From Anthopleura xanthogrammica (lineage: Eukaryota > Cnidaria > Anthozoa > Actiniaria > Actiniidae), in contig OZ025210.1 of the NCBI GenBank assembly GCA_964019055.1, positions 9,227,492-9,291,491 of the forward strand: 64,000 nucleotides of DNA. Reading direction: 5' to 3'. Below the pieces are notes generated by a model. The model saw nothing but the letters and a program-made list of their open reading frames with translations. It searched no databases and was not told the DNA's origin. Positions 30,801-45,800 of the stretch are shown here, piece by piece. The position numbers and the translations under genes were made by a program. Within the stretch, counting starts at the first letter, position 1, and every line of letters starts with the position of its first letter.

Positions 30801-33800
30801 AGAGCCAAAATGGCCATTTTTCAGTTTTTTGGGCTAAAAAGTTTTTTCCCCCAGCAAAACAGTGTTTTGGACACCCAAAATGTGCTTTTCTCGGCCAAAA
30901 CTTGCGTTTAGCAGTGAAAACGTCGTGTTTTGAGCAAAAGAAAATTCTCAGCAAATTTCAAATTTTCTCAGCAAAAAACAGCTTTTTTGACCAAAAAGCA
31001 CCTTTACTCAGCCAAAACCGAATTTTTTTTCGCCAAAACGTCGTGTTTTTATCTCAAGAGGTATTATCATGAGCAAAAAGTGGGGGTTTCAGCAAACAGG
31101 TCACGCCGTAAGCGAAAAACCTGGTTTTGAGAGCCAAAATGGCCATTTTTCAGTTTTTTGGGCTAAAAAGTTTTTTCCCCCAGCAAAACAGTGTTTTGGA
31201 CACCCAAAATGTGCTTTTCTCGGCCAAAACTTGCGTTTAGCAGTGAAAACGTCGTGTTTTGAGCAAAAGAAAATTCTCAGCAAATTTCAAATTTTCTCAG
31301 CAAAAAACAGCTTTTTTGACCAAAAAGCACCTTTACTCAGCCAAAACCGAATTTTTTTTCGCCAAAACGTCGTGTTTTTATCTCAAGAGGTATTATCATG
31401 AGCAAAAAGTGGGGGTTTCAGCAAACAGGTCACGCCGTAAGCGAAAAACCTGGTTTTGAGAGCCAAAATGGCCATTTTTCAGTTTTTTGGGCTAAAAAGT
31501 TTTTTCCCCCAGCAAAACAGTGTTTTGGACACCCAAAATGTGCTTTTCTCGGCCAAAACTTGCGTTTAGCAGTGAAAACGTCGTGTTTTGAGCAAAAGAA
31601 AATTCTCAGCAAATTTCAAATTTTCTCAGCAAAAAACAGCTTTTTTGACCAAAAAGCACCTTTACTCAGCCAAAACCGAATTTTTTTTCGCCAAAACGTC
31701 GTGTTTTTATCTCAAGAGGTATTATCATGAGCAAAAAGTGGGGGTTTCAGCAAACAGGTCACGCCGTAAGCGAAAAACCTGGTTTTGAGAGCCAAAATGG
31801 CCATTTTTCAGTTTTTTGGGCTAAAAAGTTTTTTCCCCCAGCAAAACAGTGTTTTGGACACCCAAAATGTGCTTTTCTCGGCCAAAACTTGCGTTTAGCA
31901 GTGAAAACGTCGTGTTTTGAGCAAAAGAAAATTCTCAGCAAATTTCAAATTTTCTCAGCAAAAAACAGCTTTTTTGACCAAAAAGCACCTTTACTCAGCC
32001 AAAACCGAATTTTTTTTCGCCAAAACGTCGTGTTTTTATCTCAAGAGGTATTATCATGAGCAAAAAGTGGGGGTTTCAGCAAACAGGTCACGCCGTAAGC
32101 GAAAAACCTGGTTTTGAGAGCCAAAATGGCCATTTTTCAGTTTTTTGGGCTAAAAAGTTTTTTCCCCCAGCAAAACAGTGTTTTGGACACCCAAAATGTG
32201 CTTTTCTCGGCCAAAACTTGCGTTTAGCAGTGAAAACGTCGTGTTTTGAGCAAAAGAAAATTCTCAGCAAATTTCAAATTTTCTCAGCAAAAAACAGCTT
32301 TTTTGACCAAAAAGCACCTTTACTCAGCCAAAACCGAATTTTTTTTCGCCAAAACGTCGTGTTTTTATCTCAAGAGGTATTATCATGAGCAAAAAGTGGG
32401 GGTTTCAGCAAACAGGTCACGCCGTAAGCGAAAAACCTGGTTTTGAGAGCCAAAATGGCCATTTTTCAGTTTTTTGGGCTAAAAAGTTTTTTCCCCCAGC
32501 AAAACAGTGTTTTGGACACCCAAAATGTGCTTTTCTCGGCCAAAACTTGCGTTTAGCAGTGAAAACGTCGTGTTTTGAGCAAAAGAAAATTCTCAGCAAA
32601 TTTCAAATTTTCTCAGCAAAAAACAGCTTTTTTGACCAAAAAGCACCTTTACTCAGCCAAAACCGAATTTTTTTTCGCCAAAACGTCGTGTTTTTATCTC
32701 AAGAGGTATTATCATGAGCAAAAAGTGGGGGTTTCAGCAAACAGGTCACGCCGTAAGCGAAAAACCTGGTTTTGAGAGCCAAAATGGCCATTTTTCAGTT
32801 TTTTGGGCTAAAAAGTTTTTTCCCCCAGCAAAACAGTGTTTTGGACACCCAAAATGTGCTTTTCTCGGCCAAAACTTGCGTTTAGCAGTGAAAACGTCGT
32901 GTTTTGAGCAAAAGAAAATTCTCAGCAAATTTCAAATTTTCTCAGCAAAAAACAGCTTTTTTGACCAAAAAGCACCTTTACTCAGCCAAAACCGAATTTT
33001 TTTTCGCCAAAACGTCGTGTTTTTATCTCAAGAGGTATTATCATGAGCAAAAAGTGGGGGTTTCAGCAAACAGGTCACGCCGTAAGCGAAAAACCTGGTT
33101 TTGAGAGCCAAAATGGCCATTTTTCAGTTTTTTGGGCTAAAAAGTTTTTTCCCCCAGCAAAACAGTGTTTTGGACACCCAAAATGTGCTTTTCTCGGCCA
33201 AAACTTGCGTTTAGCAGTGAAAACGTCGTGTTTTGAGCAAAAGAAAATTCTCAGCAAATTTCAAATTTTCTCAGCAAAAAACAGCTTTTTTGACCAAAAA
33301 GCACCTTTACTCAGCCAAAACCGAATTTTTTTTCGCCAAAACGTCGTGTTTTTATCTCAAGAGGTATTATCATGAGCAAAAAGTGGGGGTTTCAGCAAAC
33401 AGGTCACGCCGTAAGCGAAAAACCTGGTTTTGAGAGCCAAAATGGCCATTTTTCAGTTTTTTGGGCTAAAAAGTTTTTTCCCCCAGCAAAACAGTGTTTT
33501 GGACACCCAAAATGTGCTTTTCTCGGCCAAAACTTGCGTTTAGCAGTGAAAACGTCGTGTTTTGAGCAAAAGAAAATTCTCAGCAAATTTCAAATTTTCT
33601 CAGCAAAAAACAGCTTTTTTGACCAAAAAGCACCTTTACTCAGCCAAAACCGAATTTTTTTTCGCCAAAACGTCGTGTTTTTATCTCAAGAGGTATTATC
33701 ATGAGCAAAAAGTGGGGGTTTCAGCAAACAGGTCACGCCGTAAGCGAAAAACCTGGTTTTGAGAGCCAAAATGGCCATTTTTCAGTTTTTTGGGCTAAAA

Positions 33801-36800
33801 AGTTTTTTCCCCCAGCAAAACAGTGTTTTGGACACCCAAAATGTGCTTTTCTCGGCCAAAACTTGCGTTTAGCAGTGAAAACGTCGTGTTTTGAGCAAAA
33901 GAAAATTCTCAGCAAATTTCAAATTTTCTCAGCAAAAAACAGCTTTTTTGACCAAAAAGCACCTTTACTCAGCCAAAACCGAATTTTTTTTCGCCAAAAC
34001 GTCGTGTTTTTATCTCAAGAGGTATTATCATGAGCAAAAAGTGGGGGTTTCAGCAAACAGGTCACGCCGTAAGCGAAAAACCTGGTTTTGAGAGCCAAAA
34101 TGGCCATTTTTCAGTTTTTTGGGCTAAAAAGTTTTTTCCCCCAGCAAAACAGTGTTTTGGACACCCAAAATGTGCTTTTCTCGGCCAAAACTTGCGTTTA
34201 GCAGTGAAAACGTCGTGTTTTGAGCAAAAGAAAATTCTCAGCAAATTTCAAATTTTCTCAGCAAAAAACAGCTTTTTTGACCAAAAAGCACCTTTACTCA
34301 GCCAAAACCGAATTTTTTTTCGCCAAAACGTCGTGTTTTTATCTCAAGAGGTATTATCATGAGCAAAAAGTGGGGGTTTCAGCAAACAGGTCACGCCGTA
34401 AGCGAAAAACCTGGTTTTGAGAGCCAAAATGGCCATTTTTCAGTTTTTTGGGCTAAAAAGTTTTTTCCCCCAGCAAAACAGTGTTTTGGACACCCAAAAT
34501 GTGCTTTTCTCGGCCAAAACTTGCGTTTAGCAGTGAAAACGTCGTGTTTTGAGCAAAAGAAAATTCTCAGCAAATTTCAAATTTTCTCAGCAAAAAACAG
34601 CTTTTTTGACCAAAAAGCACCTTTACTCAGCCAAAACCGAATTTTTTTTCGCCAAAACGTCGTGTTTTTATCTCAAGAGGTATTATCATGAGCAAAAAGT
34701 GGGGGTTTCAGCAAACAGGTCACGCCGTAAGCGAAAAACCTGGTTTTGAGAGCCAAAATGGCCATTTTTCAGTTTTTTGGGCTAAAAAGTTTTTTCCCCC
34801 AGCAAAACAGTGTTTTGGACACCCAAAATGTGCTTTTCTCGGCCAAAACTTGCGTTTAGCAGTGAAAACGTCGTGTTTTGAGCAAAAGAAAATTCTCAGC
34901 AAATTTCAAATTTTCTCAGCAAAAAACAGCTTTTTTGACCAAAAAGCACCTTTACTCAGCCAAAACCGAATTTTTTTTCGCCAAAACGTCGTGTTTTTAT
35001 CTCAAGAGGTATTATCATGAGCAAAAAGTGGGGGTTTCAGCAAACAGGTCACGCCGTAAGCGAAAAACCTGGTTTTGAGAGCCAAAATGGCCATTTTTCA
35101 GTTTTTTGGGCTAAAAAGTTTTTTCCCCCAGCAAAACAGTGTTTTGGACACCCAAAATGTGCTTTTCTCGGCCAAAACTTGCGTTTAGCAGTGAAAACGT
35201 CGTGTTTTGAGCAAAAGAAAATTCTCAGCAAATTTCAAATTTTCTCAGCAAAAAACAGCTTTTTTGACCAAAAAGCACCTTTACTCAGCCAAAACCGAAT
35301 TTTTTTTCGCCAAAACGTCGTGTTTTTATCTCAAGAGGTATTATCATGAGCAAAAAGTGGGGGTTTCAGCAAACAGGTCACGCCGTAAGCGAAAAACCTG
35401 GTTTTGAGAGCCAAAATGGCCATTTTTCAGTTTTTTGGGCTAAAAAGTTTTTTCCCCCAGCAAAACAGTGTTTTGGACACCCAAAATGTGCTTTTCTCGG
35501 CCAAAACTTGCGTTTAGCAGTGAAAACGTCGTGTTTTGAGCAAAAGAAAATTCTCAGCAAATTTCAAATTTTCTCAGCAAAAAACAGCTTTTTTGACCGA
35601 AAAGCACCTTTACTCAGCCAAAACCGAATTTTTTTTCGCCAAAACGTCGTGTTTTTATCTCAAGAGGTATTATCATGAGCAAAAAGTGGGGGTTTCAGCA
35701 AACAGGTCACGCCGTAAGCGAAAAACCTGGTTTTGAGAGCCAAAATGGCCATTTTTCAGTTTTTTGGGCTAAAAAGTTTTTTCCCCCAGCAAAACAGTGT
35801 TTTGGACACCCAAAATGTGCTTTTCTCGGCCAAAACTTGCGTTTAGCAGTGAAAACGTCGTGTTTTGAGCAAAAGAAAATTCTCAGCAAATTTCAAATTT
35901 TCTCAGCAAAAAACAGCTTTTTTGACCAAAAAGCACCTTTACTCAGCCAAAACCGAATTTTTTTTCGCCAAAACGTCGTGTTTTTATCTCAAGAGGTATT
36001 ATCATGAGCAAAAAGTGGGGGTTTCAGCAAACAGGTCACGCCGTAAGCGAAAAACCTGGTTTTGAGAGCCAAAATGGCCATTTTTCAGTTTTTTGGGCTA
36101 AAAAGTTTTTTCCCCCAGCAAAACAGTGTTTTGGACACCCAAAATGTGCTTTTCTCGGCCAAAACTTGCGTTTAGCAGTGAAAACGTCGTGTTTTGAGCA
36201 AAAGAAAATTCTCAGCAAATTTCAAATTTTCTCAGCAAAAAACAGCTTTTTTGACCAAAAAGCACCTTTACTCAGCCAAAACCGAATTTTTTTTCGCCAA
36301 AACGTCGTGTTTTTATCTCAAGAGGTATTATCATGAGCAAAAAGTGGGGGTTTCAGCAAACAGGTCACGCCGTAAGCGAAAAACCTGGTTTTGAGAGCCA
36401 AAATGGCCATTTTTCAGTTTTTTGGGCTAAAAAGTTTTTTCCCCCAGCAAAACAGTGTTTTGGACACCCAAAATGTGCTTTTCTCGGCCAAAACTTGCGT
36501 TTAGCAGTGAAAACGTCGTGTTTTGAGCAAAAGAAAATTCTCAGCAAATTTCAAATTTTCTCAGCAAAAAACAGCTTTTTTGACCAAAAAGCACCTTTAC
36601 TCAGCCAAAACCGAATTTTTTTTCGCCAAAACGTCGTGTTTTTATCTCAAGAGGTATTATCATGAGCAAAAAGTGGGGGTTTCAGCAAACAGGTCACGCC
36701 GTAAGCGAAAAACCTGGTTTTGAGAGCCAAAATGGCCATTTTTCAGTTTTTTGGGCTAAAAAGTTTTTTCCCCCAGCAAAACAGTGTTTTGGACACCCAA

Positions 36801-39800
36801 AATGTGCTTTTCTCGGCCAAAACTTGCGTTTAGCAGTGAAAACGTCGTGTTTTGAGCAAAAGAAAATTCTCAGCAAATTTCAAATTTTCTCAGCAAAAAA
36901 CAGCTTTTTTGACCAAAAAGCACCTTTACTCAGCCAAAACCGAATTTTTTTTCGCCAAAACGTCGTGTTTTTATCTCAAGAGGTATTATCATGAGCAAAA
37001 AGTGGGGGTTTCAGCAAACAGGTCACGCCGTAAGCGAAAAACCTGGTTTTGAGAGCCAAAATGGCCATTTTTCAGTTTTTTGGGCTAAAAAGTTTTTTCC
37101 CCCAGCAAAACAGTGTTTTGGACACCCAAAATGTGCTTTTCTCGGCCAAAACTTGCGTTTAGCAGTGAAAACGTCGTGTTTTGAGCAAAAGAAAATTCTC
37201 AGCAAATTTCAAATTTTCTCAGCAAAAAACAGCTTTTTTGACCAAAAAGCACCTTTACTCAGCCAAAACCGAATTTTTTTTCGCCAAAACGTCGTGTTTT
37301 TATCTCAAGAGGTATTATCATGAGCAAAAAGTGGGGGTTTCAGCAAACAGGTCACGCCGTAAGCGAAAAACCTGGTTTTGAGAGCCAAAATGGCCATTTT
37401 TCAGTTTTTTGGGCTAAAAAGTTTTTTCCCCCAGCAAAACAGTGTTTTGGACACCCAAAATGTGCTTTTCTCGGCCAAAACTTGCGTTTAGCAGTGAAAA
37501 CGTCGTGTTTTGAGCAAAAGAAAATTCTCAGCAAATTTCAAATTTTCTCAGCAAAAAACAGCTTTTTTGACCAAAAAGCACCTTTACTCAGCCAAAACCG
37601 AATTTTTTTTCGCCAAAACGTCGTGTTTTTATCTCAAGAGGTATTATCATGAGCAAAAAGTGGGGGTTTCAGCAAACAGGTCACGCCGTAAGCGAAAAAC
37701 CTGGTTTTGAGAGCCAAAATGGCCATTTTTCAGTTTTTTGGGCTAAAAAGTTTTTTCCCCCAGCAAAACAGTGTTTTGGACACCCAAAATGTGCTTTTCT
37801 CGGCCAAAACTTGCGTTTAGCAGTGAAAACGTCGTGTTTTGAGCAAAAGAAAATTCTCAGCAAATTTCAAATTTTCTCAGCAAAAAACAGCTTTTTTGAC
37901 CAAAAAGCACCTTTACTCAGCCAAAACCGAATTTTTTTTCGCCAAAACGTCGTGTTTTTATCTCAAGAGGTATTATCATGAGCAAAAAGTGGGGGTTTCA
38001 GCAAACAGGTCACGCCGTAAGCGAAAAACCTGGTTTTGAGAGCCAAAATGGCCATTTTTCAGTTTTTTGGGCTAAAAAGTTTTTTCCCCCAGCAAAACAG
38101 TGTTTTGGACACCCAAAATGTGCTTTTCTCGGCCAAAACTTGCGTTTAGCAGTGAAAACGTCGTGTTTTGAGCAAAAGAAAATTCTCAGCAAATTTCAAA
38201 TTTTCTCAGCAAAAAACAGCTTTTTTGACCAAAAAGCACCTTTACTCAGCCAAAACCGAATTTTTTTTCGCCAAAACGTCGTGTTTTTATCTCAAGAGGT
38301 ATTATCATGAGCAAAAAGTGGGGGTTTCAGCAAACAGGTCACGCCGTAAGCGAAAAACCTGGTTTTGAGAGCCAAAATGGCCATTTTTCAGTTTTTTGGG
38401 CTAAAAAGTTTTTTCCCCCAGCAAAACAGTGTTTTGGACACCCAAAATGTGCTTTTCTCGGCCAAAACTTGCGTTTAGCAGTGAAAACGTCGTGTTTTGA
38501 GCAAAAGAAAATTCTCAGCAAATTTCAAATTTTCTCAGCAAAAAACAGCTTTTTTGACCAAAAAGCACCTTTACTCAGCCAAAACCGAATTTTTTTTCGC
38601 CAAAACGTCGTGTTTTTATCTCAAGAGGTATTATCATGAGCAAAAAGTGGGGGTTTCAGCAAACAGGTCACGCCGTAAGCGAAAAACCTGGTTTTGAGAG
38701 CCAAAATGGCCATTTTTCAGTTTTTTGGGCTAAAAAGTTTTTTCCCCCAGCAAAACAGTGTTTTGGACACCCAAAATGTGCTTTTCTCGGCCAAAACTTG
38801 CGTTTAGCAGTGAAAACGTCGTGTTTTGAGCAAAAGAAAATTCTCAGCAAATTTCAAATTTTCTCAGCAAAAAACAGCTTTTTTGACCAAAAAGCACCTT
38901 TACTCAGCCAAAACCGAATTTTTTTTCGCCAAAACGTCGTGTTTTTATCTCAAGAGGTATTATCATGAGCAAAAAGTGGGGGTTTCAGCAAACAGGTCAC
39001 GCCGTAAGCGAAAAACCTGGTTTTGAGAGCCAAAATGGCCATTTTTCAGTTTTTTGGGCTAAAAAGTTTTTTCCCCCAGCAAAACAGTGTTTTGGACACC
39101 CAAAATGTGCTTTTCTCGGCCAAAACTTGCGTTTAGCAGTGAAAACGTCGTGTTTTGAGCAAAAGAAAATTCTCAGCAAATTTCAAATTTTCTCAGCAAA
39201 AAACAGCTTTTTTGACCAAAAAGCACCTTTACTCAGCCAAAACCGAATTTTTTTTCGCCAAAACGTCGTGTTTTTATCTCAAGAGGTATTATCATGAGCA
39301 AAAAGTGGGGGTTTCAGCAAACAGGTCACGCCGTAAGCGAAAAACCTGGTTTTGAGAGCCAAAATGGCCATTTTTCAGTTTTTTGGGCTAAAAAGTTTTT
39401 TCCCCCAGCAAAACAGTGTTTTGGACACCCAAAATGTGCTTTTCTCGGCCAAAACTTGCGTTTAGCAGTGAAAACGTCGTGTTTTGAGCAAAAGAAAATT
39501 CTCAGCAAATTTCAAATTTTCTCAGCAAAAAACAGCTTTTTTGACCAAAAAGCACCTTTACTCAGCCAAAACCGAATTTTTTTTCGCCAAAACGTCGTGT
39601 TTTTATCTCAAGAGGTATTATCATGAGCAAAAAGTGGGGGTTTCAGCAAACAGGTCACGCCGTAAGCGAAAAACCTGGTTTTGAGAGCCAAAATGGCCAT
39701 TTTTCAGTTTTTTGGGCTAAAAAGTTTTTTCCCCCAGCAAAACAGTGTTTTGGACACCCAAAATGTGCTTTTCTCGGCCAAAACTTGCGTTTAGCAGTGA

Positions 39801-42800
39801 AAACGTCGTGTTTTGAGCAAAAGAAAATTCTCAGCAAATTTCAAATTTTCTCAGCAAAAAACAGCTTTTTTGACCAAAAAGCACCTTTACTCAGCCAAAA
39901 CCGAATTTTTTTTCGCCAAAACGTCGTGTTTTTATCTCAAGAGGTATTATCATGAGCAAAAAGTGGGGGTTTCAGCAAACAGGTCACGCCGTAAGCGAAA
40001 AACCTGGTTTTGAGAGCCAAAATGGCCATTTTTCAGTTTTTTGGGCTAAAAAGTTTTTTCCCCCAGCAAAACAGTGTTTTGGACACCCAAAATGTGCTTT
40101 TCTCGGCCAAAACTTGCGTTTAGCAGTGAAAACGTCGTGTTTTGAGCAAAAGAAAATTCTCAGCAAATTTCAAATTTTCTCAGCAAAAAACAGCTTTTTT
40201 GACCAAAAAGCACCTTTACTCAGCCAAAACCGAATTTTTTTTCGCCAAAACGTCGTGTTTTTATCTCAAGAGGTATTATCATGAGCAAAAAGTGGGGGTT
40301 TCAGCAAACAGGTCACGCCGTAAGCGAAAAACCTGGTTTTGAGAGCCAAAATGGCCATTTTTCAGTTTTTTGGGCTAAAAAGTTTTTTCCCCCAGCAAAA
40401 CAGTGTTTTGGACACCCAAAATGTGCTTTTCTCGGCCAAAACTTGCGTTTAGCAGTGAAAACGTCGTGTTTTGAGCAAAAGAAAATTCTCAGCAAATTTC
40501 AAATTTTCTCAGCAAAAAACAGCTTTTTTGACCAAAAAGCACCTTTACTCAGCCAAAACCGAATTTTTTTTCGCCAAAACGTCGTGTTTTTATCTCAAGA
40601 GGTATTATCATGAGCAAAAAGTGGGGGTTTCAGCAAACAGGTCACGCCGTAAGCGAAAAACCTGGTTTTGAGAGCCAAAATGGCCATTTTTCAGTTTTTT
40701 GGGCTAAAAAGTTTTTTCCCCCAGCAAAACAGTGTTTTGGACACCCAAAATGTGCTTTTCTCGGCCAAAACTTGCGTTTAGCAGTGAAAACGTCGTGTTT
40801 TGAGCAAAAGAAAATTCTCAGCAAATTTCAAATTTTCTCAGCAAAAAACAGCTTTTTTGACCAAAAAGCACCTTTACTCAGCCAAAACCGAATTTTTTTT
40901 CGCCAAAACGTCGTGTTTTTATCTCAAGAGGTATTATCATGAGCAAAAAGTGGGGGTTTCAGCAAACAGGTCACGCCGTAAGCGAAAAACCTGGTTTTGA
41001 GAGCCAAAATGGCCATTTTTCAGTTTTTTGGGCTAAAAAGTTTTTTCCCCCAGCAAAACAGTGTTTTGGACACCCAAAATGTGCTTTTCTCGGCCAAAAC
41101 TTGCGTTTAGCAGTGAAAACGTCGTGTTTTGAGCAAAAGAAAATTCTCAGCAAATTTCAAATTTTCTCAGCAAAAAACAGCTTTTTTGACCAAAAAGCAC
41201 CTTTACTCAGCCAAAACCGAATTTTTTTTCGCCAAAACGTCGTGTTTTTATCTCAAGAGGTATTATCATGAGCAAAAAGTGGGGGTTTCAGCAAACAGGT
41301 CACGCCGTAAGCGAAAAACCTGGTTTTGAGAGCCAAAATGGCCATTTTTCAGTTTTTTGGGCTAAAAAGTTTTTTCCCCCAGCAAAACAGTGTTTTGGAC
41401 ACCCAAAATGTGCTTTTCTCGGCCAAAACTTGCGTTTAGCAGTGAAAACGTCGTGTTTTGAGCAAAAGAAAATTCTCAGCAAATTTCAAATTTTCTCAGC
41501 AAAAAACAGCTTTTTTGACCGAAAAGCACCTTTACTCAGCCAAAACCGAATTTTTTTTCGCCAAAACGTCGTGTTTTTATCTCAAGAGGTATTATCATGA
41601 GCAAAAAGTGGGGGTTTCAGCAAACAGGTCACGCCGTAAGCGAAAAACCTGGTTTTGAGAGCCAAAATGGCCATTTTTCAGTTTTTTGGGCTAAAAAGTT
41701 TTTTCCCCCAGCAAAACAGTGTTTTGGACACCCAAAATGTGCTTTTCTCGGCCAAAACTTGCGTTTAGCAGTGAAAACGTCGTGTTTTGAGCAAAAGAAA
41801 ATTCTCAGCAAATTTCAAATTTTCTCAGCAAAAAACAGCTTTTTTGACCAAAAAGCACCTTTACTCAGCCAAAACCGAATTTTTTTTCGCCAAAACGTCG
41901 TGTTTTTATCTCAAGAGGTATTATCATGAGCAAAAAGTGGGGGTTTCAGCAAACAGGTCACGCCGTAAGCGAAAAACCTGGTTTTGAGAGCCAAAATGGC
42001 CATTTTTCAGTTTTTTGGGCTAAAAAGTTTTTTCCCCCAGCAAAACAGTGTTTTGGACACCCAAAATGTGCTTTTCTCGGCCAAAACTTGCGTTTAGCAG
42101 TGAAAACGTCGTGTTTTGAGCAAAAGAAAATTCTCAGCAAATTTCAAATTTTCTCAGCAAAAAACAGCTTTTTTGACCAAAAAGCACCTTTACTCAGCCA
42201 AAACCGAATTTTTTTTCGCCAAAACGTCGTGTTTTTATCTCAAGAGGTATTATCATGAGCAAAAAGTGGGGGTTTCAGCAAACAGGTCACGCCGTAAGCG
42301 AAAAACCTGGTTTTGAGAGCCAAAATGGCCATTTTTCAGTTTTTTGGGCTAAAAAGTTTTTTCCCCCAGCAAAACAGTGTTTTGGACACCCAAAATGTGC
42401 TTTTCTCGGCCAAAACTTGCGTTTAGCAGTGAAAACGTCGTGTTTTGAGCAAAAGAAAATTCTCAGCAAATTTCAAATTTTCTCAGCAAAAAACAGCTTT
42501 TTTGACCAAAAAGCACCTTTACTCAGCCAAAACCGAATTTTTTTTCGCCAAAACGTCGTGTTTTTATCTCAAGAGGTATTATCATGAGCAAAAAGTGGGG
42601 GTTTCAGCAAACAGGTCACGCCGTAAGCGAAAAACCTGGTTTTGAGAGCCAAAATGGCCATTTTTCAGTTTTTTGGGCTAAAAAGTTTTTTCCCCCAGCA
42701 AAACAGTGTTTTGGACACCCAAAATGTGCTTTTCTCGGCCAAAACTTGCGTTTAGCAGTGAAAACGTCGTGTTTTGAGCAAAAGAAAATTCTCAGCAAAT

Positions 42801-45800
42801 TTCAAATTTTCTCAGCAAAAAACAGCTTTTTTGACCGAAAAGCACCTTTACTCAGCCAAAACCGAATTTTTTTTCGCCAAAACGTCGTGTTTTTATCTCA
42901 AGAGGTATTATCATGAGCAAAAAGTGGGGGTTTCAGCAAACAGGTCACGCCGTAAGCGAAAAACCTGGTTTTGAGAGCCAAAATGGCCATTTTTCAGTTT
43001 TTTGGGCTAAAAAGTTTTTTCCCCCAGCAAAACAGTGTTTTGGACACCCAAAATGTGCTTTTCTCGGCCAAAACTTGCGTTTAGCAGTGAAAACGTCGTG
43101 TTTTGAGCAAAAGAAAATTCTCAGCAAATTTCAAATTTTCTCAGCAAAAAACAGCTTTTTTGACCAAAAAGCACCTTTACTCAGCCAAAACCGAATTTTT
43201 TTTCGCCAAAACGTCGTGTTTTTATCTCAAGAGGTATTATCATGAGCAAAAAGTGGGGGTTTCAGCAAACAGGTCACGCCGTAAGCGAAAAACCTGGTTT
43301 TGAGAGCCAAAATGGCCATTTTTCAGTTTTTTGGGCTAAAAAGTTTTTTCCCCCAGCAAAACAGTGTTTTGGACACCCAAAATGTGCTTTTCTCGGCCAA
43401 AACTTGCGTTTAGCAGTGAAAACGTCGTGTTTTGAGCAAAAGAAAATTCTCAGCAAATTTCAAATTTTCTCAGCAAAAAACAGCTTTTTTGACCAAAAAG
43501 CACCTTTACTCAGCCAAAACCGAATTTTTTTTCGCCAAAACGTCGTGTTTTTATCTCAAGAGGTATTATCATGAGCAAAAAGTGGGGGTTTCAGCAAACA
43601 GGTCACGCCGTAAGCGAAAAACCTGGTTTTGAGAGCCAAAATGGCCATTTTTCAGTTTTTTGGGCTAAAAAGTTTTTTCCCCCAGCAAAACAGTGTTTTG
43701 GACACCCAAAATGTGCTTTTCTCGGCCAAAACTTGCGTTTAGCAGTGAAAACGTCGTGTTTTGAGCAAAAGAAAATTCTCAGCAAATTTCAAATTTTCTC
43801 AGCAAAAAACAGCTTTTTTGACCAAAAAGCACCTTTACTCAGCCAAAACCGAATTTTTTTTCGCCAAAACGTCGTGTTTTTATCTCAAGAGGTATTATCA
43901 TGAGCAAAAAGTGGGGGTTTCAGCAAACAGGTCACGCCGTAAGCGAAAAACCTGGTTTTGAGAGCCAAAATGGCCATTTTTCAGTTTTTTGGGCTAAAAA
44001 GTTTTTTCCCCCAGCAAAACAGTGTTTTGGACACCCAAAATGTGCTTTTCTCGGCCAAAACTTGCGTTTAGCAGTGAAAACGTCGTGTTTTGAGCAAAAG
44101 AAAATTCTCAGCAAATTTCAAATTTTCTCAGCAAAAAACAGCTTTTTTGACCAAAAAGCACCTTTACTCAGCCAAAACCGAATTTTTTTTCGCCAAAACG
44201 TCGTGTTTTTATCTCAAGAGGTATTATCATGAGCAAAAAGTGGGGGTTTCAGCAAACAGGTCACGCCGTAAGCGAAAAACCTGGTTTTGAGAGCCAAAAT
44301 GGCCATTTTTCAGTTTTTTGGGCTAAAAAGTTTTTTCCCCCAGCAAAACAGTGTTTTGGACACCCAAAATGTGCTTTTCTCGGCCAAAACTTGCGTTTAG
44401 CAGTGAAAACGTCGTGTTTTGAGCAAAAGAAAATTCTCAGCAAATTTCAAATTTTCTCAGCAAAAAACAGCTTTTTTGACCAAAAAGCACCTTTACTCAG
44501 CCAAAACCGAATTTTTTTTCGCCAAAACGTCGTGTTTTTATCTCAAGAGGTATTATCATGAGCAAAAAGTGGGGGTTTCAGCAAACAGGTCACGCCGTAA
44601 GCGAAAAACCTGGTTTTGAGAGCCAAAATGGCCATTTTTCAGTTTTTTGGGCTAAAAAGTTTTTTCCCCCAGCAAAACAGTGTTTTGGACACCCAAAATG
44701 TGCTTTTCTCGGCCAAAACTTGCGTTTAGCAGTGAAAACGTCGTGTTTTGAGCAAAAGAAAATTCTCAGCAAATTTCAAATTTTCTCAGCAAAAAACAGC
44801 TTTTTTGACCAAAAAGCACCTTTACTCAGCCAAAACCGAATTTTTTTTCGCCAAAACGTCGTGTTTTTATCTCAAGAGGTATTATCATGAGCAAAAAGTG
44901 GGGGTTTCAGCAAACAGGTCACGCCGTAAGCGAAAAACCTGGTTTTGAGAGCCAAAATGGCCATTTTTCAGTTTTTTGGGCTAAAAAGTTTTTTCCCCCA
45001 GCAAAACAGTGTTTTGGACACCCAAAATGTGCTTTTCTCGGCCAAAACTTGCGTTTAGCAGTGAAAACGTCGTGTTTTGAGCAAAAGAAAATTCTCAGCA
45101 AATTTCAAATTTTCTCAGCAAAAAACAGCTTTTTTGACCAAAAAGCACCTTTACTCAGCCAAAACCGAATTTTTTTTCGCCAAAACGTCGTGTTTTTATC
45201 TCAAGAGGTATTATCATGAGCAAAAAGTGGGGGTTTCAGCAAACAGGTCACGCCGTAAGCGAAAAACCTGGTTTTGAGAGCCAAAATGGCCATTTTTCAG
45301 TTTTTTGGGCTAAAAAGTTTTTTCCCCCAGCAAAACAGTGTTTTGGACACCCAAAATGTGCTTTTCTCGGCCAAAACTTGCGTTTAGCAGTGAAAACGTC
45401 GTGTTTTGAGCAAAAGAAAATTCTCAGCAAATTTCAAATTTTCTCAGCAAAAAACAGCTTTTTTGACCAAAAAGCACCTTTACTCAGCCAAAACCGAATT
45501 TTTTTTCGCCAAAACGTCGTGTTTTTATCTCAAGAGGTATTATCATGAGCAAAAAGTGGGGGTTTCAGCAAACAGGTCACGCCGTAAGCGAAAAACCTGG
45601 TTTTGAGAGCCAAAATGGCCATTTTTCAGTTTTTTGGGCTAAAAAGTTTTTTCCCCCAGCAAAACAGTGTTTTGGACACCCAAAATGTGCTTTTCTCGGC
45701 CAAAACTTGCGTTTAGCAGTGAAAACGTCGTGTTTTGAGCAAAAGAAAATTCTCAGCAAATTTCAAATTTTCTCAGCAAAAAACAGCTTTTTTGACCAAA